Source: Sulfurospirillum sp. (GTDB lineage Bacteria > Campylobacterota > Campylobacteria > Campylobacterales > Sulfurospirillaceae). From it: DNA of 64,000 nucleotides. Shown here in pieces: positions 34,747-44,310 of this stretch; position 1 is the first letter of the stretch; each line of letters starts with the position of its first letter. The notes below the pieces were generated by a model, which saw only the letters and a program-made list of their open reading frames with translations, was not told the origin of the DNA and did no database searches. Where the stretch lies: NCBI GenBank assembly GCA_016744795.1, contig JADGDR010000010.1, positions 1-64,000 of the forward strand. Direction: 5' to 3'. The translations under genes were made by a program, and so were the position numbers.

Positions 34747-36009
34747 ATGTATAGATTTGCACCATCTCCAACAAGAAACTTACATATAGGTAACCTCAGA
34801 GTTGCCATATTTAACTACATATGTGCCAAACAATCAGGTGATATGTTTATAGTGCGTATAGAAGACTGTAACAAAGCAAAAAATATTGAAGGAAAAGATC
34901 AAGAAATCCTTGATATATTAGCTATATTTGGTATTAGTTATGATGCTTTGTATTATCAAAGTGAAAATTTCAAATATCATTTACAATTTGCTTCATCACT
35001 AGTGGATAAGAAAAAAGCATTTGCTTGCTTTTGTACACAAGAAGAATTAAAAACTGATAAATACAGTGGAAAATGTTTACATGTAAGCGATGATGAACTT
35101 CTAAACAATAACCTTCCTTTTACAATAAGAATCAAAAAACCTGAAGATACAATTCACTTTACAGATACTATTAAAGGTAATATGAGTTTTACCAGCAGTG
35201 ATGTAGATAGTTTTGTAATAATGAACCAAGACAAATATCCGACATATAACTTTGCCTGTGCAACCGATGATATGATTCAAGGTATAAAATATATAATTAG
35301 AGGCGAAGATCATATATCTAACACACCAAAACAAGAATTAATTAGAAAGTCAATTGGTTATGAAGAGGAGATAAAATATGCTCATTTACCTATCATACTA
35401 AATTCAAATGGCAAAAAAATGAGTAAAGATGATGAAGGAAGTAGTGTAAAATGGTTTTTAGACCAAGGTTATATGCCTGAAGCCATCATGAACTATCTAA
35501 TTCTTTTAGGCAATAAAGTTCCTACTGAAATTTTTTCTTTTACAGAAGCTCTAACTTGGTTTGAACTTAAAAATATTTCAAAATCTTCAGAAAAATTCGA
35601 TATTGATAAACTACGTTTTATCAACCGTGAACATATAAAACTAGTAGAAGATGTAGAACTTTCTAAACGCATAGGTTACTCTTGTGCAAGTATAGGAAAA
35701 CTAGCCAAACTTTATACCCAAGAGGCTAGCACAACAGCTAATATAAAAGATAAAATAGATACAATCTTTGCTCTAAAAAGTTCAGATGAATATAAAGAAG
35801 GTTTAGGCAAACTAAAAACGATAGTAAAAGATGCTCCATACTTTGAAAAGTTTGATGAGTTTAAAAAATATCTTGAAAAAAAGAGTGAACTAAAAGGCAA
35901 AAACTTTTTAATACCTCTACAGATTTTACTAACAGGCAAAAAGAGTGGTCCAGACTTAGCAGAAATTTACCCACTAATCAAAAATTATTTACAGGAGATA
36001 GCAAAATAA
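34747..36009 (+). CDS. gltX: Glutamyl-tRNA synthetase (short, GltX2-like)
   Basis: Class I synthetase of 420 residues. The HIGH-type motif reads PTRNLHIGNLR (about residues 8-18) and the KMSKS-type motif reads KKMSKDDEG near residue 224. The C-terminal anticodon domain is shorter than in full-length GluRS. Campylobacterota usually have two GluRS paralogues, one of which glutamylates tRNA-Gln for GatCAB. This could be either. Its closeness to a GlnRS gene is of interest because the two functions would compete. Its stop overlaps the start of the YggT gene. Confidence 0.88.
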   Translation: MYRFAPSPTRNLHIGNLRVAIFNYICAKQSGDMFIVRIEDCNKAKNIEGKDQEILDILAIFGISYDALYYQSENFKYHLQFASSLVDKKKAFACFCTQEELKTDKYSGKCLHVSDDELLNNNLPFTIRIKKPEDTIHFTDTIKGNMSFTSSDVDSFVIMNQDKYPTYNFACATDDMIQGIKYIIRGEDHISNTPKQELIRKSIGYEEEIKYAHLPIILNSNGKKMSKDDEGSSVKWFLDQGYMPEAIMNYLILLGNKVPTEIFSFTEALTWFELKNISKSSEKFDIDKLRFINREHIKLVEDVELSKRIGYSCASIGKLAKLYTQEASTTANIKDKIDTIFALKSSDEYKEGLGKLKTIVKDAPYFEKFDEFKKYLEKKSELKGKNFLIPLQILLTGKKSGPDLAEIYPLIKNYLQEIAK

Positions 36010-36302
36010 TGGTTTTAGCAACATTAATTGAGGCAATAGCACAAATACTACACATGGTTTTAAATATATACATCTGGGTTGTAATTATCTCAGCATTAAT
36101 TACATGGGTGAGACCTGATCCATATAACCCTATAGTTCAAATTCTTAGACGTTTAACAGAACCTGTTTATGAGTTTATGAGACGTTTCATACCTACTATG
36201 ATAGGTGGTGTTGATTTAGCTCCTATTATTGTTATACTGTCTCTTCAATTTATAGATTTATTTGCTGTTAAACTACTATTTAGTTTAGCAAATGGACTTT
36301 AA
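36009..36302 (+). CDS. YggT-family membrane protein
   Basis: 97 residues with two hydrophobic segments separated by a basic loop (RPDPYNPIVQILRRL), which matches the YggT family. In E. coli YggT aids osmotic or potassium-related tolerance; in other bacteria the gene is near division genes. Start overlaps gltX (TAATG) and its end overlaps slt by 11 bases, so gltX-yggT-slt form one operon. The precise role is not known. Confidence 0.87.
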   Translation: MVLATLIEAIAQILHMVLNIYIWVVIISALITWVRPDPYNPIVQILRRLTEPVYEFMRRFIPTMIGGVDLAPIIVILSLQFIDLFAVKLLFSLANGL

Positions 36303-37923
36303 AACTTCAAGCAGGGTTTTACTACTCTGCTTTCTTTTTTCCTCAACACTTTTTTCAGAAGTTCCCAAAGACATCTCTTTTTTTAATGATAAACCAAGAG
36401 GTATATCAAAAGATTTTTATATCTATAGATATCTAAAAAAACCAAGCACAACTTCAAAAGAAGCATGGAAACTTTTGGGACTTACAAGCCGTATGAGTAT
36501 GAAACTCTTTTATGCTTATGCAAACAAACTTGATGAACCTGGTATTAAAAAAGTTTCAAAATGTCTAAGAATGAAACTAAAACCTCTTTTACAAAGTGAT
36601 GATGAGTGTTTAGCTATAAAATTTTCTCCATACTTAGCAACTCAATTGAGTAAAGAAGAGTTAAAAAATGTAGAAAAAAGATTAGCTAAATATAAAATTT
36701 CAAAATCTCTACATGTAATCTACTCTGATAATCCATTTAAAAGTATGATTGAAGGTGATAACGAATTATTTTTTAGTATATTTAACAGTGTTGGAAGTAA
36801 ATACAGAGCAAAATTTTTAGACCACGAAATAAGTAAAAACAAAATAAAAGAACTTGAAAAAAGTTGGAAAATTAACTCAACAATCAAATATGTAATAACT
36901 GGAAGAAAACTAAAAAACTTTAACAAATCTCTTATTTATGTAGATAGATTTGCCAAAACTCTCTCTCATAAAAGTCTCTTTTTCTTAGGCTTAAATGCAC
37001 TTCAACTAAGATATAAAAAACTTGCAATGGCATTTTTTGATGAAGCTTATAAAAAAGCTTATTACCGCATGGATAAAGACAAGGTTCTATTTTGGCAATT
37101 TTTAGTTAGTAAAAATATAAAATATAAAATTGCTATTAAAAAGAGTTCTGATATAAATATTTATACCTTACTCTCAGGTATGAAAAACAATAGAATCATG
37201 ATAGCAAAAGCATGGGAACAACACCCTACTTACGATGAAAAAGACCCTTTTGCTTGGGAAAAACTTTTAAATCAAACAAGAGGTAAAACACCAAAAGAAC
37301 TTGAAGATATAGCACAAACATATCTGTATGGAAGCACACTTCCTATTTACTCATACCTTATGGAAAAAGCAAGTGGATACAAAGATCACTACTTTCCATT
37401 GCCTTACAAAAATTTTATTGAAGGAGAAGACAACAAACGATTAGCACTAATTATGGCAATAGCTCGTCAAGAGAGTCGTTTTATGCCTTCTGCCATAAGT
37501 ACGTCTTATGCACTTGGTATGATGCAATTTATGCCATTTTTGGCAAAAAGCATAGCAAAAGAACAACATATACAAAACTTTGATTTAGATGATGTGTTTG
37601 CACCCAAAACAGCTCTGGGTTTTGCCAATATCCATCTTGATTGGCTTGAGCGTTCTGTTTATCATCCACTTTTTATTGCTTACGCATATAATGGAGGAAT
37701 AGGGTTTACAAAAAGACTCTTAGAATCAGGAACATTTAAAAAAGGTGCATATGAGCCATTTTTGAGTATGGAATTAATTCACTATGATGAAAGTAGAAAA
37801 TATGGCAAAAAAGTATTAGCAAATTACATTATATACATGCAAATTTTAGGTGAACCAGTCTCAATATACCAACTTTTTGAGGACTTAACAGAACCAAGTA
37901 AAACTGATAGATTTAGAAATTAA
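36292..37923 (+). CDS. slt: Soluble lytic murein transglycosylase
   Basis: Cleaves peptidoglycan glycan strands in the periplasm. 543 residues with a signal peptide (to about residue 22, FSSTLFS), a long alpha-helical superhelix and a C-terminal SLT domain. The catalytic Glu lies in IARQESRFMPSA, and GMMQFMP, AYNGG and a final YIIYMQI segment complete the fold. The order gltX-yggT-slt is compact, with an 11-base overlap at the start. Its last 4 bases overlap the convergent lipoprotein gene. Confidence 0.9.
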   Translation: MDFKTSSRVLLLCFLFSSTLFSEVPKDISFFNDKPRGISKDFYIYRYLKKPSTTSKEAWKLLGLTSRMSMKLFYAYANKLDEPGIKKVSKCLRMKLKPLLQSDDECLAIKFSPYLATQLSKEELKNVEKRLAKYKISKSLHVIYSDNPFKSMIEGDNELFFSIFNSVGSKYRAKFLDHEISKNKIKELEKSWKINSTIKYVITGRKLKNFNKSLIYVDRFAKTLSHKSLFFLGLNALQLRYKKLAMAFFDEAYKKAYYRMDKDKVLFWQFLVSKNIKYKIAIKKSSDINIYTLLSGMKNNRIMIAKAWEQHPTYDEKDPFAWEKLLNQTRGKTPKELEDIAQTYLYGSTLPIYSYLMEKASGYKDHYFPLPYKNFIEGEDNKRLALIMAIARQESRFMPSAISTSYALGMMQFMPFLAKSIAKEQHIQNFDLDDVFAPKTALGFANIHLDWLERSVYHPLFIAYAYNGGIGFTKRLLESGTFKKGAYEPFLSMELIHYDESRKYGKKVLANYIIYMQILGEPVSIYQLFEDLTEPSKTDRFRN

Positions 37924-38414
37924 AGATAATCTTTTGGAAATAACAAAACAGTACTTTCATTGTCTAAAGTTTTGAACCTAAAAGTTATAGTTTTACTTTT
38001 TGTATTTCTTGGAGCCTCAACATAATAGTGCCTGCTCCAAGGATTTGATGATGGAATTAATTGCAATAAAGGATTATCTTTTTTCATAGTTGTTACATAA
38101 CTCACTTCAGTCCCATTGATAATAAAAGTTATCTCATTGTAAAGTTCTTGTCGTTGCTCACTAGGAACGTAAATACTAACTATAAATTTCTCAACTTCGT
38201 GATTCTTGCCCTCAAGTTCATGACCAATTTGATTTATATATGTTGCAGTAATATATGTTTTTATTGTTGTGCCAGATTTTATAGTTGCTTTTTGTGTCTG
38301 AGTTAATGCTTGTTCATGTAAAACATCTGTTGGTTTAGCGTAATTATTAATTTTTTGAGAGCATCCTATAAATAGAAAAGAGATTATTAAAACTATTAAG
38401 ATTTTATATTTCAT
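37920..38414 (-). CDS. Putative outer-membrane lipoprotein, unknown
   Basis: 164 residues from the ATG at 38414. Signal peptide with a lipobox FIGC (MKYKILIVLIISFLFIGCSQ), then a soluble domain with TTIKTYITATYINQIGHELE and a C-terminal RFKTLDNESTVLLFPKDYL. The frame is open for another 75 codons upstream, but that part would cover the mobB start region and has no signal sequence, so the inner ATG is right. Function unknown. Convergent with slt and divergent from mobB. Confidence 0.75.
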   Translation of the reverse strand: MKYKILIVLIISFLFIGCSQKINNYAKPTDVLHEQALTQTQKATIKSGTTIKTYITATYINQIGHELEGKNHEVEKFIVSIYVPSEQRQELYNEITFIINGTEVSYVTTMKKDNPLLQLIPSSNPWSRHYYVEAPRNTKSKTITFRFKTLDNESTVLLFPKDYL

Positions 38415-38462
38415 TATTGTCCTTTGAAAATGGATTTTATCATAATTTATGCCATATTTTGA

Positions 38463-38468
38463 TATAAT
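38463..38468 (+). promoter_or_regulatory. -10 element for mobB
   Basis: TATAAT in TTTGATATAATCGC, 29 bp before the mobB ATG, within the 82-bp divergent gap. A TACATGTA octamer sits between this box and the start codon (38480-38487). Confidence 0.45.
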
Positions 38469-38496
38469 CGCAAATATTTTACATGTAAGGCAAATT

Positions 38497-38997
38497 ATGA
38501 GCTCTTTAGCCATCGCTTTTAGCGGTCCATCAAATAGTGGAAAAACCACTCTTATAGTCAAGGTTGCAGAGGCTTTAAAAAGTAAATACTCCTTAGCAAT
38601 AGTAAAACACGATCCTAGTGATAAAGCTATATTCGACAAAGAAGGAAAAGATAGTTGGAAGTTTTCACAAACAGGTGCAGAAGTTGTTGTAGCATCTCCA
38701 ACAAGAACAACACTTCTTTCTCAACGAGAAAAAAGTATAGATGATATTATAGATATGCTAGGAGATTTTGATATTCTTTTAGTTGAAGGACTTAAAACTC
38801 TTCCACTTCCAAGACTGTCAGTTTTTAGAAATAAACTTGACGAAAACTATTTTCCTATGTCTAATGCCTTAGCAATTGATGATAGTATAAATCTAAATGA
38901 TTACGATATACCAAAACATCTGGATATATTGGATTTAAATGATACAACTTCCATAGTAGAGTGGATTTTAAAGAATGCAAAAAAAATAAAAAAATAA
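38497..38997 (+). CDS. mobB: Molybdopterin-guanine dinucleotide biosynthesis protein MobB
   Basis: A GTP-binding protein that assists MobA in attaching GMP to molybdopterin; NapA needs the resulting bis-MGD cofactor. 166 residues with the P-loop [10 protein letters not shown] near the start and conserved LAIVKHDP and LLVEGLK segments. A longer frame begins at 38449 but lies in promoter sequence; the ATG at 38497 is chosen. mobA and other cofactor genes are not in the window. Confidence 0.9.
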   Translation: MSSLAIAFSGPSNSGKTTLIVKVAEALKSKYSLAIVKHDPSDKAIFDKEGKDSWKFSQTGAEVVVASPTRTTLLSQREKSIDDIIDMLGDFDILLVEGLKTLPLPRLSVFRNKLDENYFPMSNALAIDDSINLNDYDIPKHLDILDLNDTTSIVEWILKNAKKIKK

Positions 38998-39034
38998 TTT
39001 TTCTTGGACTTGTTCAAGAAAAAGGAGAAATAAA

Positions 39035-39871
39035 ATGACAGAAATATTTGAAGCAATAAAGCGTGCTGCAATAGAGATAAATGAAGCAATTATGTATGAT
39101 GATACTGGTTACTCTGAAGAGCATAATGCAACAGGAGATGCCCAATTAAAACTTGATATAAAAAGCGATATTTTTATAGAGAATGAGTTCAAAAAAGTAA
39201 CCTCTATAAGAGAAATTATTAGTGAAGAGAAAGAGCATAAAACTTCAGTTCATGCAGAAGGGAAATATCTTGTTGGTTATGATCCACTTGATGGTTCAAG
39301 TCTTTTAGATGTTGATCAAAGCGTTGGTTCAATATTTGGTATTTATGAGAATGATTATAGTGGTAAAAACCTAATAGCTAGTGCATATGTAGTGTATGGT
39401 CCTAGGGTTGAACTTGTAATTGCCACTGATAAAGTAAGAATGTATAGACTAAATAGAAAAGACGAGTTTTATTTTTATAAAGAGATAAATCTAAATCAAA
39501 AAGGCAAACTAAATGCTCCTGGTTCAACTCAAATGTGTTGGTCAGCTAAGCATAAAAAAATGATTGATGATATTTTTAATGATGGTTATCGTCTTAGATA
39601 TTCTGGTGGTATGGTTCTTGACTTACACCATATACTTTTAAAAGGTGGTGGATTGTTTTCATACCCAAGCACTAGTGATGTGCCAAAAGGTAAACTAAGA
39701 CTTGTATTTGAAGTACTACCTTATGCATTTATATTTGAAAAAGCGGGTGGTCAAGCAATAGATGGTAAAAAAAGATTATTAGATATAAACCCTGCTCACC
39801 CGCATGATACATCTCCATGCTTTTTTGGATCAAATGATGAGATAAAAAGAGTTTTAAAAACTTATGCATAA
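39035..39871 (+). CDS. fbp: Fructose-1,6-bisphosphatase, class I
   Basis: Hydrolyses fructose 1,6-bisphosphate in gluconeogenesis. 278 residues. The metal and substrate site [20 protein letters not shown] (about residues 92-111) is intact, as is the later [13 protein letters not shown]. It is somewhat shorter than enteric Fbp (about 330), normal for Campylobacterota. AAGGAG precedes the ATG. Overlaps a small cysteine-containing ORF by 8 bases, itself 10 bases before metG. Confidence 0.95.
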   Translation: MTEIFEAIKRAAIEINEAIMYDDTGYSEEHNATGDAQLKLDIKSDIFIENEFKKVTSIREIISEEKEHKTSVHAEGKYLVGYDPLDGSSLLDVDQSVGSIFGIYENDYSGKNLIASAYVVYGPRVELVIATDKVRMYRLNRKDEFYFYKEINLNQKGKLNAPGSTQMCWSAKHKKMIDDIFNDGYRLRYSGGMVLDLHHILLKGGGLFSYPSTSDVPKGKLRLVFEVLPYAFIFEKAGGQAIDGKKRLLDINPAHPHDTSPCFFGSNDEIKRVLKTYA

Positions 39872-40058
39872 AACCAACGACGAGTATCAACTCGCCCTTG
39901 ATGGAAAAAAAAAGATACTTCAAGAGTGTCAAAAAGAAAAAAATCTAGATTCTTGCATGAAATGTGAAAAGCTTTTTAAGTGTGAAATTAGAGAAAATTA
40001 TGTTAAGTCAGTTTATGAGAGTATGTCTCATGGTGAAACTGGTGGATTTGAATTTTAA
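39864..40058 (+). CDS. Small cysteine-motif protein between fbp and metG
   Basis: 64 residues, mostly charged helix, with a C-x2-C-x4-C arrangement in [14 protein letters not shown] around residues 31-42. Ends [13 protein letters not shown]. It overlaps fbp by 8 bases and ends 10 bases before metG, so it is probably expressed with them. The cysteines could bind zinc or an FeS centre, but the set of three is incomplete without a partner. No family name recognised. Confidence 0.7.
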   Translation: MHKTNDEYQLALDGKKKILQECQKEKNLDSCMKCEKLFKCEIRENYVKSVYESMSHGETGGFEF

Positions 40059-40068
40059 TGGAGAAAGA

Positions 40069-41994
40069 ATGAATAACCAAACAGCTTATGTAACAACCCC
40101 AATATACTACGTAAATGATGTTCCTCATATAGGACATGCTTACACAACAATCATAGCAGATACTATGGCTAGATACTACCGCCTTAAAGGACATGAAACT
40201 TTTTTCTTAACTGGCACTGATGAGCATGGACAAAAAATAGAAGAAGCAGCAAAAAGCAGAGGTCGTGAACCTCAAGAATATGCAGATGAGATTAGTGGCA
40301 AATTCAAAGCTCTTTGGGATGAATTTGACATAAGCTATGACAAATTTATCCGTACAACTGATAAAGAACACAAACAAGGTGTACAAAAAGCTTTTAAAAG
40401 TATGTTTGATAAAGGTGATATTTATAAGGGTGAGTATGAAGGATACTACTGTGTAAGTTGTGAAACTTTTTTTACAGAGACTCAACTTATGGATGGTGAT
40501 GGTTGTCCTGATTGTGGTAAACCTACGAAACTAGTTAAAGAAGAGAGTTATTTCTTTAAACTTTCAGATTATCAAGAAAAACTTCTAAAATGGTACAGCG
40601 ATGATGAACTATGCGTTCTTCCAAAAGCAAAAAAAAATGAAGTTATCTCTTTTGTAAAACAAGGACTTCGTGACCTTTCTATTACTCGTACTAGTTTTGA
40701 TTGGGGTGTTAAGCTTCCTCCTGAGATGAATGACCCTAAACATGTTATGTATGTTTGGCTTGATGCACTTTTAAATTATGTAACTGCTCTTGGGTACGGT
40801 GGTGATGAAAAAAATATGCACTTTTGGCCTGCAACAATGCACTTAGTAGGTAAAGATATACTTCGTTTTCATGCTATATACTGGCCAGCATTTTTAATGA
40901 GTCTTGATCTTCCTCTTCCAACTCATGTGGCAGCTCACGGTTGGTGGACTAGAAATGGTGAGAAGATGAGTAAGTCAAAAGGAAATGTTGTAAACCCTAA
41001 AGAAATTGCTGACGCTTATGGACTTGAAAATTTTAGATACTTTTTACTTCGTGAAGTTCCTTTTGGACAAGATGGTGACTTTAGCCAAAAAGCTCTTATT
41101 GATCGTATTAACTCAGACCTTGGTAATGAGTTTGGAAATCTTCTAAACCGTATCATAGGCATGAGTGGAAAATATAGTGAGGGCAATATAACTTCTAAGA
41201 ATGTAAAAGCTTTACATGTAAAAGAGTTAGATGAAGTTGAAGCACTATTGGAAAACATAGAAGATAGACTAAATATGCTTCAAACAAATCGTTATCTTGA
41301 AGACTTATGGAAAGTTCTTACTATTGCAAATGTCGCAATAACAGCACATGAACCATGGGCAAAAATAAAAGTTGGTGATAAAGATGGAGCATTAGCAGTT
41401 GTTGGACTTGTGGCAAATATACTTGCACGTGTAACAGTTCTAGTAAGTCCTATTATGCCAAAAACTGCTGAGAAGATAGCATCTTCGCTTGGTTTTGAAG
41501 TTAATACTGAAAATTATACAAAACTAATTCTAAACAAAGAATTACTTAATGATTTTGTTATAGAAAAAATTCCACCACTTTTTCCTAGAATAGAAGAAGA
41601 AGCAATAGAAACTCCTGAACCTGCTCCAAAACCTGAAAAGAAAAAGAAAAAAGAAAAAAAAGCAGAATCAATCATAACAATAGACCAGTTTTTTGAAACA
41701 TCATTAAAAATAGGAACTATACTTGAAGCTGAAGAAGTTCCAAAAAGTGATAGATTATTAAAATTAAAAGTCGACCTTGGTGAAGAAAAAACTCGCCAAG
41801 TGATAGCTGGAATAAAAGAGTTTTATGCACCTGCAGATTTGATAAATACTCAAGTGTGCATAGTAGCAAATCTAAAACCTGCAAAAATTATGGGAATGCT
41901 TAGTGAAGGAATGCTTCTAGCTGCTAAAGACAAAGATGGATTAGCACTTATGAGACCAGAAGCTCCTAAAAAGAGCGGAACATCTGTTGGCTAA
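40069..41994 (+). CDS. metG: Methionyl-tRNA synthetase
   Basis: 641 residues from the ATG at 40069 with GGAGAAAG upstream; an upstream in-frame extension to 39964 covers the small ORF and is rejected. HIGH motif PHIGHA at residues 19-24, a knuckle with CVSCETFF and CPDCG, and KMSKSKGN near residue 300. A lysine-rich linker leads to a C-terminal tRNA-binding domain (TIDQFFETSLKIGTI, NLKPAKIMGMLSEGM) like that of dimeric MetRS. Overlaps the next gene by 8 bases. Confidence 0.95.
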   Translation: MNNQTAYVTTPIYYVNDVPHIGHAYTTIIADTMARYYRLKGHETFFLTGTDEHGQKIEEAAKSRGREPQEYADEISGKFKALWDEFDISYDKFIRTTDKEHKQGVQKAFKSMFDKGDIYKGEYEGYYCVSCETFFTETQLMDGDGCPDCGKPTKLVKEESYFFKLSDYQEKLLKWYSDDELCVLPKAKKNEVISFVKQGLRDLSITRTSFDWGVKLPPEMNDPKHVMYVWLDALLNYVTALGYGGDEKNMHFWPATMHLVGKDILRFHAIYWPAFLMSLDLPLPTHVAAHGWWTRNGEKMSKSKGNVVNPKEIADAYGLENFRYFLLREVPFGQDGDFSQKALIDRINSDLGNEFGNLLNRIIGMSGKYSEGNITSKNVKALHVKELDEVEALLENIEDRLNMLQTNRYLEDLWKVLTIANVAITAHEPWAKIKVGDKDGALAVVGLVANILARVTVLVSPIMPKTAEKIASSLGFEVNTENYTKLILNKELLNDFVIEKIPPLFPRIEEEAIETPEPAPKPEKKKKKEKKAESIITIDQFFETSLKIGTILEAEEVPKSDRLLKLKVDLGEEKTRQVIAGIKEFYAPADLINTQVCIVANLKPAKIMGMLSEGMLLAAKDKDGLALMRPEAPKKSGTSVG

Positions 41995-42940
41995 AATAGA
42001 CTCTATATTAAGAATTAGTGGTGGAGTTTTATTAAATACTCCATCAGTTGACTCTGTAGAGGATATCAAAACGTCCCCTTTTAAAGTTAAAAGAGGGGAT
42101 CTCTTTATAGATATAAAAAGCTCTAATGAAGAGATTCAATTAGCTGTAAAAAATGGTGCATACTGTATACTAACAGCTCTTATACCAAATATAAACGATG
42201 AAGAAATAGCTTGGATTAGTGTAGAAGATTTAGAAATGAGTTTAATAAAACTTGCTCGTTTTTTTGCAAATGAAAAAAACTTTAGATTTATTCCCCTTTT
42301 AGACGTCCAGTATGCACTTGCAAAATCTTTGAATATCAACGAGAAAGCTAAACTACTCTCAAATTCTCCAGCTGAAGCTTTATTACAACTTCTTAAAAGT
42401 GAAAAAGAGACACTTTTTTTTGTAGTTAGAAACTCTTTTATTCAAATTGTAGACCCTACTATAAAAGAATTTCCTTCGAAAATAGAGCCTACTCAAATAT
42501 TTGAAAATGGTATTTTTCATGCATCTTTTGTCTATAAAGATAGATTTATACAAGATATTCGATTATCATCTTTTTTTGTGCCATATCTATGTTCGTTAAT
42601 AGAGTATCTTGATAACTTAAACATAAGCTTTAGAATTGAAAACTTCAACAACTTTGAACATTTTTATCCACAATTTGTAACTTCTAAACTTGAAAGTAGT
42701 GATTTTGGAAGCACTAGAAAAGTTATTATATATGAGAGCAATTTTGAACTTTTTAATGAAGAATTAGACTATATGACTCAAAAAGTTGATAAAGATTTAA
42801 TTGTAAGTTTTACATGTAAAGATGATGTTATAAAAAAACTACCTAATATGGAATTTAGATATGCTCTAATACATGGGAACAAAGAAGATTTTGAAGAGTT
42901 AGTAAAAGAAAAAAAGATAGTACAAATGGAGCTTTTTTAA
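41987..42940 (+). CDS. Protein with MurF-like N-terminal region, no ATP site
   Basis: 317 residues. The segment FKVKRGDLFIDIKSS followed by EEIQLAVKNGAYCILTA and LIKLARFFA resembles the UDP-substrate domain of MurE/MurF ligases (the -PGDLFIAL-, -GA-A-V- and D-L-AL-LA pattern). No P-loop GKT or later ligase motifs are seen; the rest is unlike the Mur central domain. So it is not an active Mur ligase. It overlaps metG by 8 bases (TTG start) and its stop overlaps ybeY. Perhaps a degenerate MurF relative with a regulatory or structural role; this is weak inference. Confidence 0.55.
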   Translation: MAKIDSILRISGGVLLNTPSVDSVEDIKTSPFKVKRGDLFIDIKSSNEEIQLAVKNGAYCILTALIPNINDEEIAWISVEDLEMSLIKLARFFANEKNFRFIPLLDVQYALAKSLNINEKAKLLSNSPAEALLQLLKSEKETLFFVVRNSFIQIVDPTIKEFPSKIEPTQIFENGIFHASFVYKDRFIQDIRLSSFFVPYLCSLIEYLDNLNISFRIENFNNFEHFYPQFVTSKLESSDFGSTRKVIIYESNFELFNEELDYMTQKVDKDLIVSFTCKDDVIKKLPNMEFRYALIHGNKEDFEELVKEKKIVQMELF

Positions 42941-43353
42941 TGATAGAATTAGACAATCAAACTGATGTAGAAATAGACATTGAAATATTGCAAAATATTG
43001 CAGACGAACAAAAAGTAATAGAGTTAATCATAGTAGATGATAAAACTATGCACAAGATAAATTTTGAACAAAGAGGAGTTGATAAAACAACTGATGTGCT
43101 TAGTTTTCCACTAGAAGATTTTCCTCATTTTCCATTAGGATCAATAGTAATAAACAGTGATTTAGCTAAAATAAAAGCTCAGGAATTTGAACACGACTTA
43201 AAAGACGAAATAACTCTAATGTTCATTCATGGACTCTTACATGTAAAGGGATATGATCATGAATGTGATGATGGTGAAATGCGAAAAGAAGAAAATCGTC
43301 TTATAAATAAGTTCAATCTGCCAAAAAGTTTAATAATTAGGACGGAAAATTAA
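42940..43353 (+). CDS. ybeY: Endoribonuclease YbeY
   Basis: A zinc-dependent endonuclease for 16S rRNA maturation and ribosome quality control. 137 residues with the three-histidine signature HGLLHVKGYDHE (about residues 101-112) and RGVDKTTDVLSFP upstream. Start overlaps the preceding gene by one base. The TACATGTA octamer lies inside the histidine motif coding sequence without harming it (LHV). Confidence 0.94.
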   Translation: MIELDNQTDVEIDIEILQNIADEQKVIELIIVDDKTMHKINFEQRGVDKTTDVLSFPLEDFPHFPLGSIVINSDLAKIKAQEFEHDLKDEITLMFIHGLLHVKGYDHECDDGEMRKEENRLINKFNLPKSLIIRTEN

Positions 43354-43354
43354 T

Positions 43355-44290
43355 ATGGAATATTTAGTATTTTTAGCTTCAATGGGTGCCCTTATATATG
43401 GTGCAAATCATATTATAGTAGAATCAGAAAGAATAGCACTACATTTTAATATATCATCATTTGTAATAGGTGCAACACTTGTAGCAGTAGGTACTAGTTT
43501 ACCTGAAATGGCAGCAAGTATAGCAGCAAGTAGTGCTGGTAAATCAGATATGGCTGTTGCCAATGTTCTTGGAAGCGTAACATTTAATATTTCCTTAGTC
43601 TTAGGTCTAATTTTTCTTATAGCAAAAGACTTAAAACCTAAAAGAGATCTTTTTCAAAATGATAGTGCTTGGTCATTATTCCCACTAATGGTATTTATCA
43701 TCATGGCATATGATGGAGAAATTGGTACTTTTGAAGGTTGTATGTTTTTACTTCTAATGATTGGTTATCTTCTATTCCTAAGTAAAGATGCCAAAGCGAT
43801 AGAAGATGAAGTAAATACTGAACTTTCAAAAGAAAAATTTGCTTGGGGAAAAACTATAGTTTTTCTTTTAATTGGTTTTACACTCGTTATAGTAGGTGCA
43901 AACTATACCATAGAGAGTGCTTCAACCATTGCTAGAAGTCTAGGTGTAACTGAGTGGGTTATATCTCTAATTCTCATTGCCTTTGGAACTAGCCTACCTG
44001 AACTTGTTGTAAGCATTGCAGCTGCAAAAAAAGGTAATGCTGATATGATAATAGGCAATATTATAGGAAGTAATGTTGCAAACTTTACTGTAGTCTTAGG
44101 AAGTGCCGCGATAGTCAATCCTCTAACTATAGATTTTTCAAAAAATGGATACGATATATTATGTGCAGGAACTGCCTCTTTTATGTTAGTTTTTATAACA
44201 GCAAATAAACTATACAACAAATCAGCAGGTATTGGTCTTCTTGTTATTATAGCTCTTATGCTTCATAATTCTCTCAAAGTATTTCTATGA
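43355..44290 (+). CDS. Calcium/sodium antiporter, YrbG type
   Basis: 311 residues with about ten membrane segments and the two alpha-repeats of the CaCA superfamily: GTSLPEMAASIAA (about residues 48-60) and GTSLPELVVSIAA (about 211-223), each followed by an N-rich GNI/NVLGS segment. Predicted to exchange Ca2+ or a similar cation with Na+ or H+ across the inner membrane. It follows ybeY by one base and ends at a bidirectional terminator-like hairpin. Confidence 0.9.
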   Translation: MEYLVFLASMGALIYGANHIIVESERIALHFNISSFVIGATLVAVGTSLPEMAASIAASSAGKSDMAVANVLGSVTFNISLVLGLIFLIAKDLKPKRDLFQNDSAWSLFPLMVFIIMAYDGEIGTFEGCMFLLLMIGYLLFLSKDAKAIEDEVNTELSKEKFAWGKTIVFLLIGFTLVIVGANYTIESASTIARSLGVTEWVISLILIAFGTSLPELVVSIAAAKKGNADMIIGNIIGSNVANFTVVLGSAAIVNPLTIDFSKNGYDILCAGTASFMLVFITANKLYNKSAGIGLLVIIALMLHNSLKVFL

Positions 44291-44307
44291 GCCTTCTTTG
44301 TAAGGCT
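44290..44307. terminator. Hairpin between convergent antiporter and mrdA genes
   Basis: AGCCTT (44290-44295) and AAGGCT (44302-44307) pair around a 6-base loop; TTTA follows on the plus side. It fills the 20-base gap between the convergent stops and may serve both directions. Confidence 0.5.
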
Positions 44308-44310
44308 TTA

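Noticed and set aside
38415-38639. N-terminal extension of the lipoprotein at 37920-38414
   Set aside because: It is antisense to the start of mobB and would bury the lipoprotein signal peptide.
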